DNA from: Verrucomicrobiota bacterium
Lineage (GTDB): Bacteria; Verrucomicrobiota; Verrucomicrobiia; Verrucomicrobiales; Verrucomicrobiaceae
Reading direction: 5' to 3'
Assembly: GCA_021413535.1 (NCBI GenBank)
Contig: JAIOQF010000259.1
Span: 1-8,649, forward strand
Length of the DNA: 8,649 nt
A program made the translations under genes and the position numbers. Within the stretch, counting starts at the first letter, position 1. Every line of letters begins with the position of its first letter. This document shows, piece after piece, positions 1 to 6,450 of this stretch. The notes under the pieces are model-generated. The model saw only the letters and a list, made by a program, of their open reading frames with translations, made no database searches and was not told the origin of the DNA.

Positions 1-234
1 CTGGCGCAACAAGCGAACCAGGTGACCGGCGGCAATCATCCGATGGTTCTTTATACATTGTCCGCCGCCTATGCCGAGTGCGGCCGCTTTTCCGAAGCTG
101 ATGAAGCAGCGGCGCGCGTTTTGACTCTGGCTACCGTTCAGAGCAACCGTGCCATGACTGATGCCATTGGAAAAGTCCGCGCGCTATATCAGGCGGGCAA
201 ACCATTCCGCGAGACGCGGTCTGCCACGCCTTGA
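1..234 (+). CDS. C-terminal end of a TPR-repeat protein (5' truncated)
   Basis: The frame is open from the first base of the window and stops at TGA 232-234, giving the last 77 residues of a longer protein. The stretch HPMVLYTLSAAYAECGRF followed by SEADEAAARVL has the helix-turn-helix spacing of a tetratricopeptide repeat: small residues at the A/G/Y packing positions, then a second amphipathic helix. The closing ALYQAGKPFRE resembles a tail often seen at the end of TPR proteins from Verrucomicrobia and Acidobacteria. TPR units mediate protein-protein contacts, but the catalytic or membrane part, if any, lies outside the window, so no function can be assigned. The ATG at 22 is internal to the domain and is not the real start. 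The stop overlaps a possible TTG start for the next gene (TTGA, 231-234), but the preferred pyrE start is 303, leaving a 68 bp gap. Confidence 0.75.
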   Translation: MAQQANQVTGGNHPMVLYTLSAAYAECGRFSEADEAAARVLTLATVQSNRAMTDAIGKVRALYQAGKPFRETRSATP

Positions 235-302
235 GAGAAGTGGATTTGTCATTTGTTTTTTCATCCGTGCAGCGGCAGCATCAGCCTCTTATCCTTTATA
301 CC

Positions 303-875
303 ATGACTTCCGAATCCAACCGTTCCGCCCTGCGCGATCTGCTTTTGAAAAAATCCGTCATGCGCGGTGATTTCACGCTGGCCTCCGGCGCGAAGAGTGA
401 CCTCTACGTTGACTGCCGTCTGACCACGCTCGATGCCCAAGGCGGCGCGCTGGTGGGTCAGGTGCTGCTGCCGGTTTTGCGCGAGGCGGAGCGGCAGCTC
501 GGCGTGAAAGTCGCGGCTGTCGGCGGTCTGACGATGGGCGCGGATCCGGTGGCGCTTTCGGTTGCGGTCGCTTCGTATCAGGCCGATCCCGCCCATCCCG
601 TCCATGCATTCAGCGTGCGGAAAGAAGCCAAGCAGCACGGAAGAAAAAAACTCGTCGAGGGCAACTTCAAGAGCGGCGATGTGATTGCAGTGGTGGACGA
701 CGTGATCACCACGGGCGGTTCCACACTCAAGGCCATTGATCAGATCGAGGCCGAGGGTGGGAAGGTAGCCTTCGCTCTGATCTTGCTTGATCGCGAGGAA
801 GGCGGCCGGGCGAACATTGAAGCCCGTGGCGTGAAGGTCTACTCTGCTTTCACCCGGTCGCAGCTTCTTGATTGA
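303..875 (+). CDS. pyrE: Orotate phosphoribosyltransferase
   Basis: Cytoplasmic enzyme of de novo pyrimidine synthesis: orotate + PRPP gives orotidine 5'-monophosphate + pyrophosphate. The 190-residue product has the usual length for bacterial PyrE. The PRPP-binding loop AVVDDVITTGGST is at residues 129-141 with the paired acidic residues D132/D133. The flexible-loop lysine/histidine segment RKEAKQHG (106-113) is the hallmark that separates orotate phosphoribosyltransferase from other PRPP-binding enzymes. GGLTMGADPVA (74-84) and the N-terminal FTLASG-K-S-YVDCR block (24-39) also match the family. The ATG at 303 is chosen because it places MTSESNRSALRDLL at the normal N-terminus. A TTG at 231 would add 24 residues without family resemblance. 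No Shine-Dalgarno sequence precedes either start. There is no other pyr gene in the window and no obvious attenuator upstream. Confidence 0.95.
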   Translation: MTSESNRSALRDLLLKKSVMRGDFTLASGAKSDLYVDCRLTTLDAQGGALVGQVLLPVLREAERQLGVKVAAVGGLTMGADPVALSVAVASYQADPAHPVHAFSVRKEAKQHGRKKLVEGNFKSGDVIAVVDDVITTGGSTLKAIDQIEAEGGKVAFALILLDREEGGRANIEARGVKVYSAFTRSQLLD

Positions 876-877
876 GA

Positions 878-894
878 CGGCGCCGGGTGCGCCG
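878..894 (+). other. Short GC hairpin just after pyrE
   Basis: CGGCGC (878-883) pairs perfectly with GCGCCG (889-894) around a CGGGT loop, starting two bases after the pyrE stop. No T-run follows, so it is not a classical intrinsic terminator. It could stabilise the 3' end of the mRNA or be chance in GC-rich sequence. The rest of the gap to the next gene (895-1055) holds a TTGACT at 943-948 without a convincing -10 box at the right distance, and no other recognisable element. Confidence 0.3.
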
Positions 895-1055
895 CCTGCT
901 TGTCGGTGACAGTGAGAATGTGACGCAACGAAGGACAAATATTTGACTGATTAAAATTGGACGTGCTGTGAGCCATGCGTTTATTAAAAAAGGCGTTGAA
1001 TGAATCGCGCTCATCTCAGTCAAACTATTCAAGTAAATCCAAACCCCATAAAACC

Positions 1056-1343
1056 ATGCGCAAGATTATCATTATGTCGGTGCTCGGAGCGGTCTCGTTT
1101 CTGAGCGTGAGTTGTGACACCACCAGCGGAGCCCTCACTGGCGCCGGCACCGGAGCCTTGGTGGGCGGCATCATTGGTCATCAGACCGGCAATACCACCG
1201 CAGGTGCCTTGATCGGCGGCGGAGTCGGCGCCGCCGCAGGCGGTATGATCGGCAACCAAAATCAGCGCATCACAAATATTGAGAACCAGAATGCGCAGCA
1301 GAATGCCTACAACCAGGGCTATCAGGACGCCCGGCGCAATTAA
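1056..1343 (+). CDS. Small glycine-zipper lipoprotein
   Basis: The 95-residue product begins with a lipoprotein signal: MRKIII, a hydrophobic core, then LSVSC with the lipobox cysteine at residue 20. The mature part carries two back-to-back glycine-zipper helices (about residues 25-64), with G/A every third or fourth residue in ALTGAGTGALVGGIIG and AGALIGGGVGAAAGGMIG. A Q/N-rich, probably disordered tail (NQNQRITNIENQNAQQNAY and onward) follows. Glycine-zipper lipoproteins of this general kind (SlyB/YMGG-like) sit in the cell envelope and are thought to support outer-membrane integrity; that role is family knowledge, not shown here. An in-frame ATG at 975 would add 27 polar residues before the signal peptide, so 1056 is preferred. 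No ribosome binding site is visible. The gene is monocistronic, closed by the terminator at 1370-1406. Confidence 0.8.
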   Translation: MRKIIIMSVLGAVSFLSVSCDTTSGALTGAGTGALVGGIIGHQTGNTTAGALIGGGVGAAAGGMIGNQNQRITNIENQNAQQNAYNQGYQDARRN

Positions 1344-1369
1344 GTCCCCGGTCAAAATATATAATTCCC

Positions 1370-1406
1370 GCCACCGGCTCCTCTGAGGGCCGGTGGCTTT
1401 TTATTT
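1370..1406 (+). terminator. Intrinsic terminator after the glycine-zipper gene
   Basis: GCCACCGGC (1370-1378) is an exact inverted repeat of GCCGGTGGC (1389-1397), and two further loop-side pairs are possible. The T-rich run TTTTTATTT (1398-1406) follows immediately. Stem length, GC content and T-tract fit a strong Rho-independent terminator, 26 bp downstream of the stop codon. It separates the lipoprotein gene from glpD. Confidence 0.85.
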
Positions 1407-1473
1407 GCACGCTTCGCGAATGACTGGAGAAGTTTGTTGCTGATCGGAATGTCCGCGCTCCCTTGCTGACATC

Positions 1474-3030
1474 ATGCAACGCGATAGCGGACTCGATCAG
1501 ATTCGTTCGCGCGACGAGACTTGGGACGTGCTTATCGTCGGTGGCGGAGCAACCGGTCTTGGTGCGGCGGTTGATGCGGCAACGCGAGGCCACAAGGTGG
1601 CGTTAATCGAGCGAGCTGATTTTGCCAAGGGAACTTCCAGTCGCAGCACCAAGCTCGTCCACGGTGGTGTGCGCTACTTGAAGCAGGGAAACATTTCGCT
1701 GGTGATGGAAGCCCTGCGCGAGCGCGGACGTCTCCATCGTAACGCGCCGCATTTGGTTCATTCACTGCCTTTTGTGATCCCGAACTATCATTGGTGGGAG
1801 GGTCCCTTCTACGGCATAGGCATGAAGGCTTACGACCAGCTTGCGGGAGAATTGGGTCTCGCTCCTTCACGCTGGTTGTCGCGCGAAGAAACGGTGTGGC
1901 AGATCCCGACCATCGAGCAAGAGCATCTCACTGGCGGAGTCATTTATCATGACGGGCAGTTTGATGATGCGCGGCTGGCGGTGACGCTTGCTCAGAGCGC
2001 AATTGATCACGGTGCCGTGGTGCTGAACTATGTGGAGTGCGCCGGTTTGATCAAAGAACACGATAAAATTTGCGGCGCGCTCGTGCGTGACGGGGAAAGC
2101 GGCGCGGAATTTGAAATACGAGCTCGCTGTGTCATCAACGCCACGGGTGTCTTCGTGGATGCCTTGCGCCAGATGGACGAAGCTCAGGCAAAGGGTGTTG
2201 TCGCTGCCAGTCAGGGCGTGCACATCGTGCTCCCGCGTGAGTTCCTGCCGGGGAATTCGGCAATCATGATTCCGAAAACGGAAGATGGCCGGGTGCTTTT
2301 TGCTGTGCCGTGGCATGGGCGCGTAGTTGTGGGCACGACGGACACGCCGTGCGACGATGTCAGCATGGAACCTCGCGCCCTGCCGGAGGAGCGGGAGTTT
2401 CTTATGCAACATGCGGCGCGCTACCTGACGCGCGATCCACAACCGAGTGATGTGCTGAGCATTTACGCGGGACTGCGTCCGTTGGTAAAACGTGGTGATG
2501 CAAAAAACACGGCCGTGCTTTCGCGCGACCACACCATCTTGATTTCAGACAGCAGCCTCCTTACAATCACGGGTGGCAAGTGGACGACCTATCGCAAAAT
2601 GGCCGAGGATGTGGTGAATCGCGCGGAAGAGATTGCGGGCATCGAGAAACATCTGTGCGGGACGGAATCGCTCAGGCTTCACGGCGCAATGGAAGTTTCG
2701 GCATTGTCGGCGTCATGGAATGTCTATGGCACCGATGCTGCCGGCGTGGCGGAAATCGCGCGCGAGTCAGCAGCGCTCGCGGAGCGGATTCATCCGCGAC
2801 TGGAATATCAGAAGGCTGAAGTCGTCTGGCATGTTCGTCATGAAATGGCGCGCACGGTCGAAGATGTGCTCGCGCGCCGGACGCGCGCTTTGTTCCTCGA
2901 TGCCAAAGCCGCGATGGAAGCTGCGCCTGCAGTCGCGGAGATCATGGCGCGGGAGTTGGGCAGGGATGAAGCTTGGGCGAGGAAGAGTGTCGAGGAGTTT
3001 ATGAGCGTCGCGGCAGGGTATGTTTATTAA
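1474..3030 (+). CDS. glpD: FAD-dependent glycerol-3-phosphate dehydrogenase
   Basis: Oxidises sn-glycerol 3-phosphate to dihydroxyacetone phosphate and passes electrons to the quinone pool; a peripheral inner-membrane flavoprotein. The 518 residues match the usual size. The Rossmann dinucleotide site IVGGGATGLGAAVDAATRG (21-39) fits the first family signature, and GGKWTTYRKMA (367-377) fits the second. GTSSRSTKLVHGGVRYL (53-69) is the conserved FAD/substrate segment, VVGTTDT (285-291) and AGLRPLV (332-338) are further core blocks, and the C-terminal helical domain runs from about residue 395, with EMARTVEDVLARRTR at 457-471. The ATG at 1474 leaves a 20-residue lead before the FAD site; no Shine-Dalgarno is visible. 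The gene stands alone: no glpK or glpF is nearby, so a role in lipid-linked or general glycerol-3-phosphate turnover is as likely as dedicated glycerol catabolism. GlpA is the nearest alternative, but no glpB/glpC neighbours are present. Confidence 0.93.
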   Translation: MQRDSGLDQIRSRDETWDVLIVGGGATGLGAAVDAATRGHKVALIERADFAKGTSSRSTKLVHGGVRYLKQGNISLVMEALRERGRLHRNAPHLVHSLPFVIPNYHWWEGPFYGIGMKAYDQLAGELGLAPSRWLSREETVWQIPTIEQEHLTGGVIYHDGQFDDARLAVTLAQSAIDHGAVVLNYVECAGLIKEHDKICGALVRDGESGAEFEIRARCVINATGVFVDALRQMDEAQAKGVVAASQGVHIVLPREFLPGNSAIMIPKTEDGRVLFAVPWHGRVVVGTTDTPCDDVSMEPRALPEEREFLMQHAARYLTRDPQPSDVLSIYAGLRPLVKRGDAKNTAVLSRDHTILISDSSLLTITGGKWTTYRKMAEDVVNRAEEIAGIEKHLCGTESLRLHGAMEVSALSASWNVYGTDAAGVAEIARESAALAERIHPRLEYQKAEVVWHVRHEMARTVEDVLARRTRALFLDAKAAMEAAPAVAEIMARELGRDEAWARKSVEEFMSVAAGYVY

Positions 3031-3044
3031 ACCTAAAAAGGAAA

Positions 3045-3079
3045 GTCGATGGCTGATAGCTGATAGTCCATAGCCTGAA
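3045..3079 (+). repeat. Degenerate heptamer array, left arm
   Basis: Five contiguous 7-mers in phase: GTCGATG, GCTGATA, GCTGATA, GTCCATA, GCCTGAA. Positions 1 (G) and 5 (A in four of five) recur, and two units are identical. The array starts 15 bp after the glpD stop and is mirrored by a second array at 3153-3187 in the opposite orientation, so the pair could form an imperfect stem around a 73 nt middle part. The middle holds only a small hairpin (TCACC 3109-3113, GGTGA 3119-3123) and no gene. Confidence 0.6.
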
Positions 3080-3152
3080 AATCATGCACATGCGCGCCCA
3101 ACAAGCACTCACCCGAAAGGTGACAGATCTCGTCCCGTTCACCCAGCTCAGT

Positions 3153-3187
3153 ATCAGGCTATTGGCTATTGACTATTCATTATCAGC
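3153..3187 (-). repeat. Degenerate heptamer array, right arm (inverted)
   Basis: Read on the minus strand this is GCTGATA, ATGAATA, GTCAATA, GCCAATA, GCCTGAT: five phased 7-mers, three or four ending in ATA, with first and last units nearly identical to units of the array at 3045-3079. On the plus strand the same bases read ATCAGGC, TATTGGC, TATTGAC, TATTCAT, TATCAGC. The similarity of both arms in opposite orientation argues against chance. Function unknown; a transcript boundary structure between glpD and the next operon is possible. Confidence 0.6.
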
Positions 3188-3225
3188 TCCGCATTTGGAT
3201 TAAACCGATGGCCTGGCGCCTTCGC

Positions 3226-3254
3226 TTGACGCCATGATCTTCCTCCGATACACA
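3226..3254 (+). promoter_or_regulatory. Weak candidate promoter for the cytochrome lipoprotein gene
   Basis: TTGACG (3226-3231) matches five of six bases of a sigma-70 -35 box. A 17 bp spacer leads to TACACA (3249-3254), which matches the -10 consensus at only three positions. If real, transcription would begin at or very near the ATG at 3260, giving a leaderless or very short-leader message, which would agree with the missing Shine-Dalgarno sequence. The evidence is the -35 box and spacing only. Confidence 0.25.
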
Positions 3255-3259
3255 ACAGC

Positions 3260-3724
3260 ATGAACCACAGGCTTGCGTTAATTCTGTGCTCCGCATCGCT
3301 GGTTGCATGGCTCACGTCTTGCAAAACTCCGTCCGGACCTCAAACCGCGCCGGAAAATGTTGAAGTTTTGAGCCGGGCCGCAATTAAAAGCTCGCACCAC
3401 AGAATTGATTTCGTAACACACGTGAAACCAGTGCTGGAAGCAAAATGCGTCATCTGCCACAACCGCAAAACGCTTCCATTTTTCAGTTTGGAAAATCGCA
3501 AACTGGCCTTCGCTGTGCCATCGCGCATCGTTCCCGGTCATCCCGAACAAAGTCTCTTGATCGTCAACGGCACGATGAATCACGCGCAGACGATGCCGCC
3601 GGTCGGTAATCGACTGACGAGCGACGAGAAACGCATCCTTATCGCGTGGGTCAAGCAGGGTGCAGTTTGGCCCCAAGGCGCAGCGGGCGATCTTCATCCC
3701 GCACCGGACGCGCCGGTTCGCTGA
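3260..3724 (+). CDS. Cytochrome c-like lipoprotein (planctomycete-type domain)
   Basis: A 154-residue exported protein. A lipoprotein signal peptide ends in LTSC with the modified cysteine at residue 21, followed by a short linker. A c-type cytochrome domain covers about residues 48-140: a single heme attachment motif CVICH (C63, C66, H67), the PGHPEQSLLI block (92-101), TMPPVGNRL (111-119) in which M112 is the likely second heme ligand, and the closing IAWVKQGAVWPQG (128-140). This block order is that of the planctomycete cytochrome c domain. It is therefore probably a membrane-anchored periplasmic electron carrier, partner unknown. Signal and domain are intact at the length expected for a stand-alone version; larger proteins often carry this domain as one module. 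The stop is 6 bp before the DNA glycosylase gene, suggesting one transcript. Confidence 0.82.
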   Translation: MNHRLALILCSASLVAWLTSCKTPSGPQTAPENVEVLSRAAIKSSHHRIDFVTHVKPVLEAKCVICHNRKTLPFFSLENRKLAFAVPSRIVPGHPEQSLLIVNGTMNHAQTMPPVGNRLTSDEKRILIAWVKQGAVWPQGAAGDLHPAPDAPVR

Positions 3725-3730
3725 ACGACG

Positions 3731-4546
3731 ATGCCGGAACTTGCCGAGGTTCTATATTTTTCGCGGCGCTGGGATGCAGGCATGGGGCGCGCTGTGACAG
3801 TGGTTCATGCGAATAAAAAATCGCGCGTCTTTCGAGGATGTGATGTTGCAGCGTTGAAGATGGGCCTCGCAGGCGCCAAGCTCAAAACCTCACGCACCCA
3901 CGGCAAGCAGATGCTTTTTGAATTCAGCGGTGGTTGCTGGCTCGCGGTTCATCTTGGCATGACGGGTGAACTCACTGCAAAAGCAGAGCCCCATGAACCG
4001 GGGAAACACGATCATCTGGTGTTGCACACTAAATCACTGGCGCTGGTGTTCACTGATCCCCGGCAGTTCGGTGCACTGAGATTTTGCCAAGGTAAAACGC
4101 CGCCTGCGTGGTGGCGGGCACTGCCGCCGCAGCCGATGGACGACGACTTCACTCCAGAGCGAGTCAGGGAGATTTTGCGGCGACACACGCGGCAGCCTTT
4201 GAAAGCACTGTTACTCGATCAGCGGTATTTTCCCGGAGTGGGCAACTGGATGGCGGACGAGATCATGTGGCAGATGAAGCTGCCGCCGCACACAGTCGCT
4301 AGATCGCTGGTAGATATACAAGTTCGCAAACTGTGGCGCACGGTGCGGAAGGTTTGCGCTGTGGCCTTGAAAACCATCGGCGTGGACTGGAGTGATCCAC
4401 CGAGAAGCTGGCTTTTCAAATATCGCTGGGCGCGCGGTCATGACTGTCCGCGCTGCGGCACGAAGCTGGTCTACGAAACACTCCGGGGCCGAACTGCTTG
4501 CTGGTGTCCCGTCTGTCAGAAATCCAGCAAGGCCTCACGTTGCTGA
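3731..4546 (+). CDS. Fpg/Nei-family DNA glycosylase
   Basis: Base-excision repair enzyme that removes oxidised bases and nicks the abasic site. The start is fixed by chemistry: after Met removal, Pro2 must be the N-terminal nucleophile, and the protein begins MPELAEV with P2 and E3 in place. Lys59 in THGKQMLF is the conserved beta-hairpin lysine, LGMTG (75-79) and DPRQFG (109-114) are core blocks, and the helix-two-turn-helix region holds LLDQRYFPGVGNWMADEI (161-178) with Asn172. A C-terminal zinc finger has C239/C242 and C259/C262, with the DNA-contacting Arg254 in LRGRTACWCPVCQ. All catalytic parts are present in 271 residues. The N-terminus deviates from the MPELPEVE of classical MutM, and GVGNWMADE replaces GIGNIYADE, so it belongs to a divergent branch and substrate preference (8-oxoguanine or oxidised pyrimidines) cannot be told. 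It follows the cytochrome gene by 6 bp and has no Shine-Dalgarno, so translation may be coupled. Confidence 0.9.
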   Translation: MPELAEVLYFSRRWDAGMGRAVTVVHANKKSRVFRGCDVAALKMGLAGAKLKTSRTHGKQMLFEFSGGCWLAVHLGMTGELTAKAEPHEPGKHDHLVLHTKSLALVFTDPRQFGALRFCQGKTPPAWWRALPPQPMDDDFTPERVREILRRHTRQPLKALLLDQRYFPGVGNWMADEIMWQMKLPPHTVARSLVDIQVRKLWRTVRKVCAVALKTIGVDWSDPPRSWLFKYRWARGHDCPRCGTKLVYETLRGRTACWCPVCQKSSKASRC

Positions 4547-4591
4547 AATTGAAATGGCGGGATTTACAGACTGCGCTATTCTCCCCAACCT

Positions 4592-5503
4592 ATGAAAATT
4601 CGTCTCATTCAGAACCTTGTTGCCGTTGGATTCGCTTTCGGCTTGTCCGCGCTGCCAGCCGCTGACACCAAGAACATTCTCTTTCTCGCAGGCAAGCCAT
4701 CGCATGGTCCCGCGCAGCACGAACACAATGCAGGTGTGCAGTTGCTGGGTAAATGCCTCAAGGAAAGTGGTCTGCCGCTGGAAGTTAAATTTTATCTGAA
4801 TGCCGAGTGGCCGTCGGCTGAGGATTTGGCGAAGGCGGACACGATCGTGATGTATGCCGACGGTGGTCCGGGACATCCGGCTTTGCAGGACGATCATCTT
4901 GCGCAACTCGGCAAGGAGATGAAACGCGGCGCCGGATTTGTCTGCCTGCACTATGCCGTGGAGACGCCGGTTACGCCGGGCGGACCTGAGTTTGTCGACT
5001 GGCTTGGCGGTTATTTCGAGCCGAACTGGAGTGTGAACCCGCATTGGGAGGCGGATTTCAAAGAGTTGCCGCAGCATCCGATCAGCAATGGCGTGAAGCC
5101 CTTCTCCACAACTGATGAATGGTATTTTCACATGCGTTTCCGCGAGGGCATGAAAGGCGTGACTCCCATTCTCACTGCCATCGCTCCAGACAGCACGATG
5201 AGCCGCAAGGATGGTCCGCACGAGGGCAACCCCACGGTTCGGGAAGAGGTGAAGAATAAAGTGCCGCAGCATACCGCCTGGGCCGTGCAGCGCGATGACG
5301 GCGGACGCGGTTTTGGTTTTACCGGTGGTCATTTTCACATGGGCTGGGGCCAGAACGACCAGCGCAAGCTGGTGCTCAACGCCATCGTGTGGAGCGCCAA
5401 GGGTGAAGTGCCGGCAGATGGCGTGAAGTCATCCGTGACTGAAGATGATCTCAAGGCGAACCTCGATCCCAAACCGGGTCAGGGACTTCCCAAGAAAAAG
5501 TAA
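4592..5503 (+). CDS. Secreted ThuA-domain protein
   Basis: The 303-residue product starts with a signal peptide (MKIRLIQNLVAVGFAFGLSA, likely cleavage near LPAA at 21-24), so it is exported. From about residue 27 to 270 it shows the ThuA-like fold related to class I glutamine amidotransferases: NILFLAGKPSHGPAQHEH (28-45), a central DTIVMYADGGPGH (83-95), GAGFVCLHYAVE (113-124) at the nucleophile-elbow region, and the closing HTAWAVQ plus GRGFGFTGGHFHMGW (238-252). No Cys-His-Glu triad is obvious beyond C118/H120. ThuA proteins are linked to trehalose and other sugar breakdown through 3-keto-sugars, and secreted forms are abundant in Planctomycetes and Verrucomicrobia, but the reaction of this copy is not known. 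The lysine-rich tail (PGQGLPKKK) is not part of the domain. The gene lies 45 bp after the glycosylase gene on the same strand and meets the next gene tail-to-tail. Confidence 0.85.
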   Translation: MKIRLIQNLVAVGFAFGLSALPAADTKNILFLAGKPSHGPAQHEHNAGVQLLGKCLKESGLPLEVKFYLNAEWPSAEDLAKADTIVMYADGGPGHPALQDDHLAQLGKEMKRGAGFVCLHYAVETPVTPGGPEFVDWLGGYFEPNWSVNPHWEADFKELPQHPISNGVKPFSTTDEWYFHMRFREGMKGVTPILTAIAPDSTMSRKDGPHEGNPTVREEVKNKVPQHTAWAVQRDDGGRGFGFTGGHFHMGWGQNDQRKLVLNAIVWSAKGEVPADGVKSSVTEDDLKANLDPKPGQGLPKKK

Positions 5504-5512
5504 CTGAACCCA

Positions 5513-6337
5513 TCACGCCGCCAGCACGTGCCGTGGATTTTCCCAAGTGGGAAGGATCACGACACAACACGCAGCGTAGCAGGGACAGAAGTTCACCCGC
5601 TCGCAGAACCAGTTTGATTTTTTGAAGACGGGTTCGGCGTGCCCCGCGGCGGTAAAACGCACCATAAGATCGTGCGGTGAACCGTCGATCCCGCTGCCCA
5701 CGGCTTTGAGTGTCGCCTCCTTGATCGTCCAAGCCTCCGTAAACGCGCGACGGCGCTGCTCCGCTGGAACGGCACGCCATTGTTCAAGTTCATCATCGTT
5801 GAAAACAATCTCGAGCAATTCATCAGAAGGTTCTTCCGTGACCAGCATCTCCGCATCCACCCCGATTCCATCAGCTTCGCCCAGGGCGATGATCGCGCAG
5901 TCGTCCGCATGAGTCACGCTGAAGTCCAGTCCGGCGGCGCGAGGGTGGAGGCAGCGTGGCTTGCCGTGTCCGTCGCATTCGATGGGAACAAACTGGGGTG
6001 ACAAGCCGATCTCCCGGCCCAACATGCGGCGCAACTCTGCGCGAGTGCGGAAGGCCAGGGCGCGCTGGCGAGGATCGCGCACGCTGCGGTAGCGGATGCT
6101 TTCCTCGGCGGAAACAATCGCCTCATCCATTGGGCAGACTTGATCCAGTTCACGGCCATCGAGCACGCGGCAGAGAATGGAACTGCGATGATGCTGCGGC
6201 GTATCAAAGGCAAACATCGCCAGCATCACGTTGAACCGCCCGTCCGCTTCGGCGTGTGCATGAGGAGGAATCGGGAGCATGACGACAGCATCGTTGAGAG
6301 TTCCTGAAAACAAAATCGTGCCGAGCGGTAGCTCCAT
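5513..6337 (-). CDS. Sfp-type 4'-phosphopantetheinyl transferase
   Basis: Transfers the 4'-phosphopantetheine arm of coenzyme A to a serine of acyl, peptidyl or aryl carrier proteins. The family core is complete: GHGKPR (123-128), DFSVTHADDCAIIAL (138-152), GIGVDAE (157-163) with Mg-binding D161 and E163, and FTEAWTIKEATLKAVGSGI (199-217) with the W-x-x-K-E signature. At 274 residues it is of Sfp rather than AcpS size. The first 50 or so residues have no clear family match; starts at residue 20 or 38 are possible, so the N-terminus is uncertain. The C-terminal end is unusually cysteine-rich: C245, C251, C253, C257, C258. No polyketide, peptide-synthase or fatty-acid gene is adjacent, so the target carrier protein is unknown. 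Its stop lies only 9 bp from that of the convergent ThuA gene, with no terminator between them. A candidate promoter is at 6397-6425. Confidence 0.88.
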   Translation of the reverse strand: MELPLGTILFSGTLNDAVVMLPIPPHAHAEADGRFNVMLAMFAFDTPQHHRSSILCRVLDGRELDQVCPMDEAIVSAEESIRYRSVRDPRQRALAFRTRAELRRMLGREIGLSPQFVPIECDGHGKPRCLHPRAAGLDFSVTHADDCAIIALGEADGIGVDAEMLVTEEPSDELLEIVFNDDELEQWRAVPAEQRRRAFTEAWTIKEATLKAVGSGIDGSPHDLMVRFTAAGHAEPVFKKSNWFCERVNFCPCYAACCVVILPTWENPRHVLAA

Positions 6338-6396
6338 TAGACATGATTGCAGTCGACTTGGCTGTAAAAAAATTGCGAAAGTTAGTCACGTTTATT

Positions 6397-6425
6397 AAAA
6401 TAAGACCATTCATAAGTTCTGTTAA
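6397..6425 (-). promoter_or_regulatory. Candidate sigma-70 promoter of the transferase gene
   Basis: On the minus strand TTAACA (6420-6425) matches five of six bases of the -35 consensus. It is followed by exactly 17 bp and then TATTTT (6397-6402), four of six bases of the -10 consensus. Transcription would start near 6390, leaving a leader of roughly 50 nt before the ATG at 6337. Spacing and direction fit the gene, but such matches also occur by chance in AT-rich sequence. Confidence 0.35.
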
Positions 6426-6450
6426 TTTAGCCTGTGGGATTGGCGGTAAA

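Noticed and set aside
231..302. TTG start for pyrE overlapping the upstream stop codon
   Set aside because: The added 24 residues do not resemble the family N-terminus; the ATG at 303 gives standard length.
261..938. 225-codon open frame on the minus strand over pyrE
   Set aside because: Lies fully opposite a gene with complete catalytic motifs; its translation has no domain and looks like a codon-bias shadow.
975..1055. Earlier in-frame ATG for the glycine-zipper lipoprotein
   Set aside because: It would put 27 polar residues before a well-formed lipoprotein signal peptide, which would block normal export.
1358..1365. TATATAAT just before the terminator as a promoter
   Set aside because: It has no -35 partner, and the hairpin with T-run immediately downstream would end any transcript.
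1867..2532. 221-codon open frame on the minus strand inside glpD
   Set aside because: Antisense to the conserved core of glpD; no recognisable protein features.
3045..3187. CRISPR-like array
   Set aside because: The units are contiguous 7-mers without spacers and in opposite orientations; no cas gene is present.
4535..5338. 267-codon open frame on the minus strand over the ThuA gene
   Set aside because: The ThuA frame has a signal peptide and family motifs; the antisense translation has neither.
5513..6337. Secondary-metabolite gene cluster around the phosphopantetheinyl transferase
   Set aside because: No polyketide, peptide-synthase, carrier-protein or tailoring gene is in the window.
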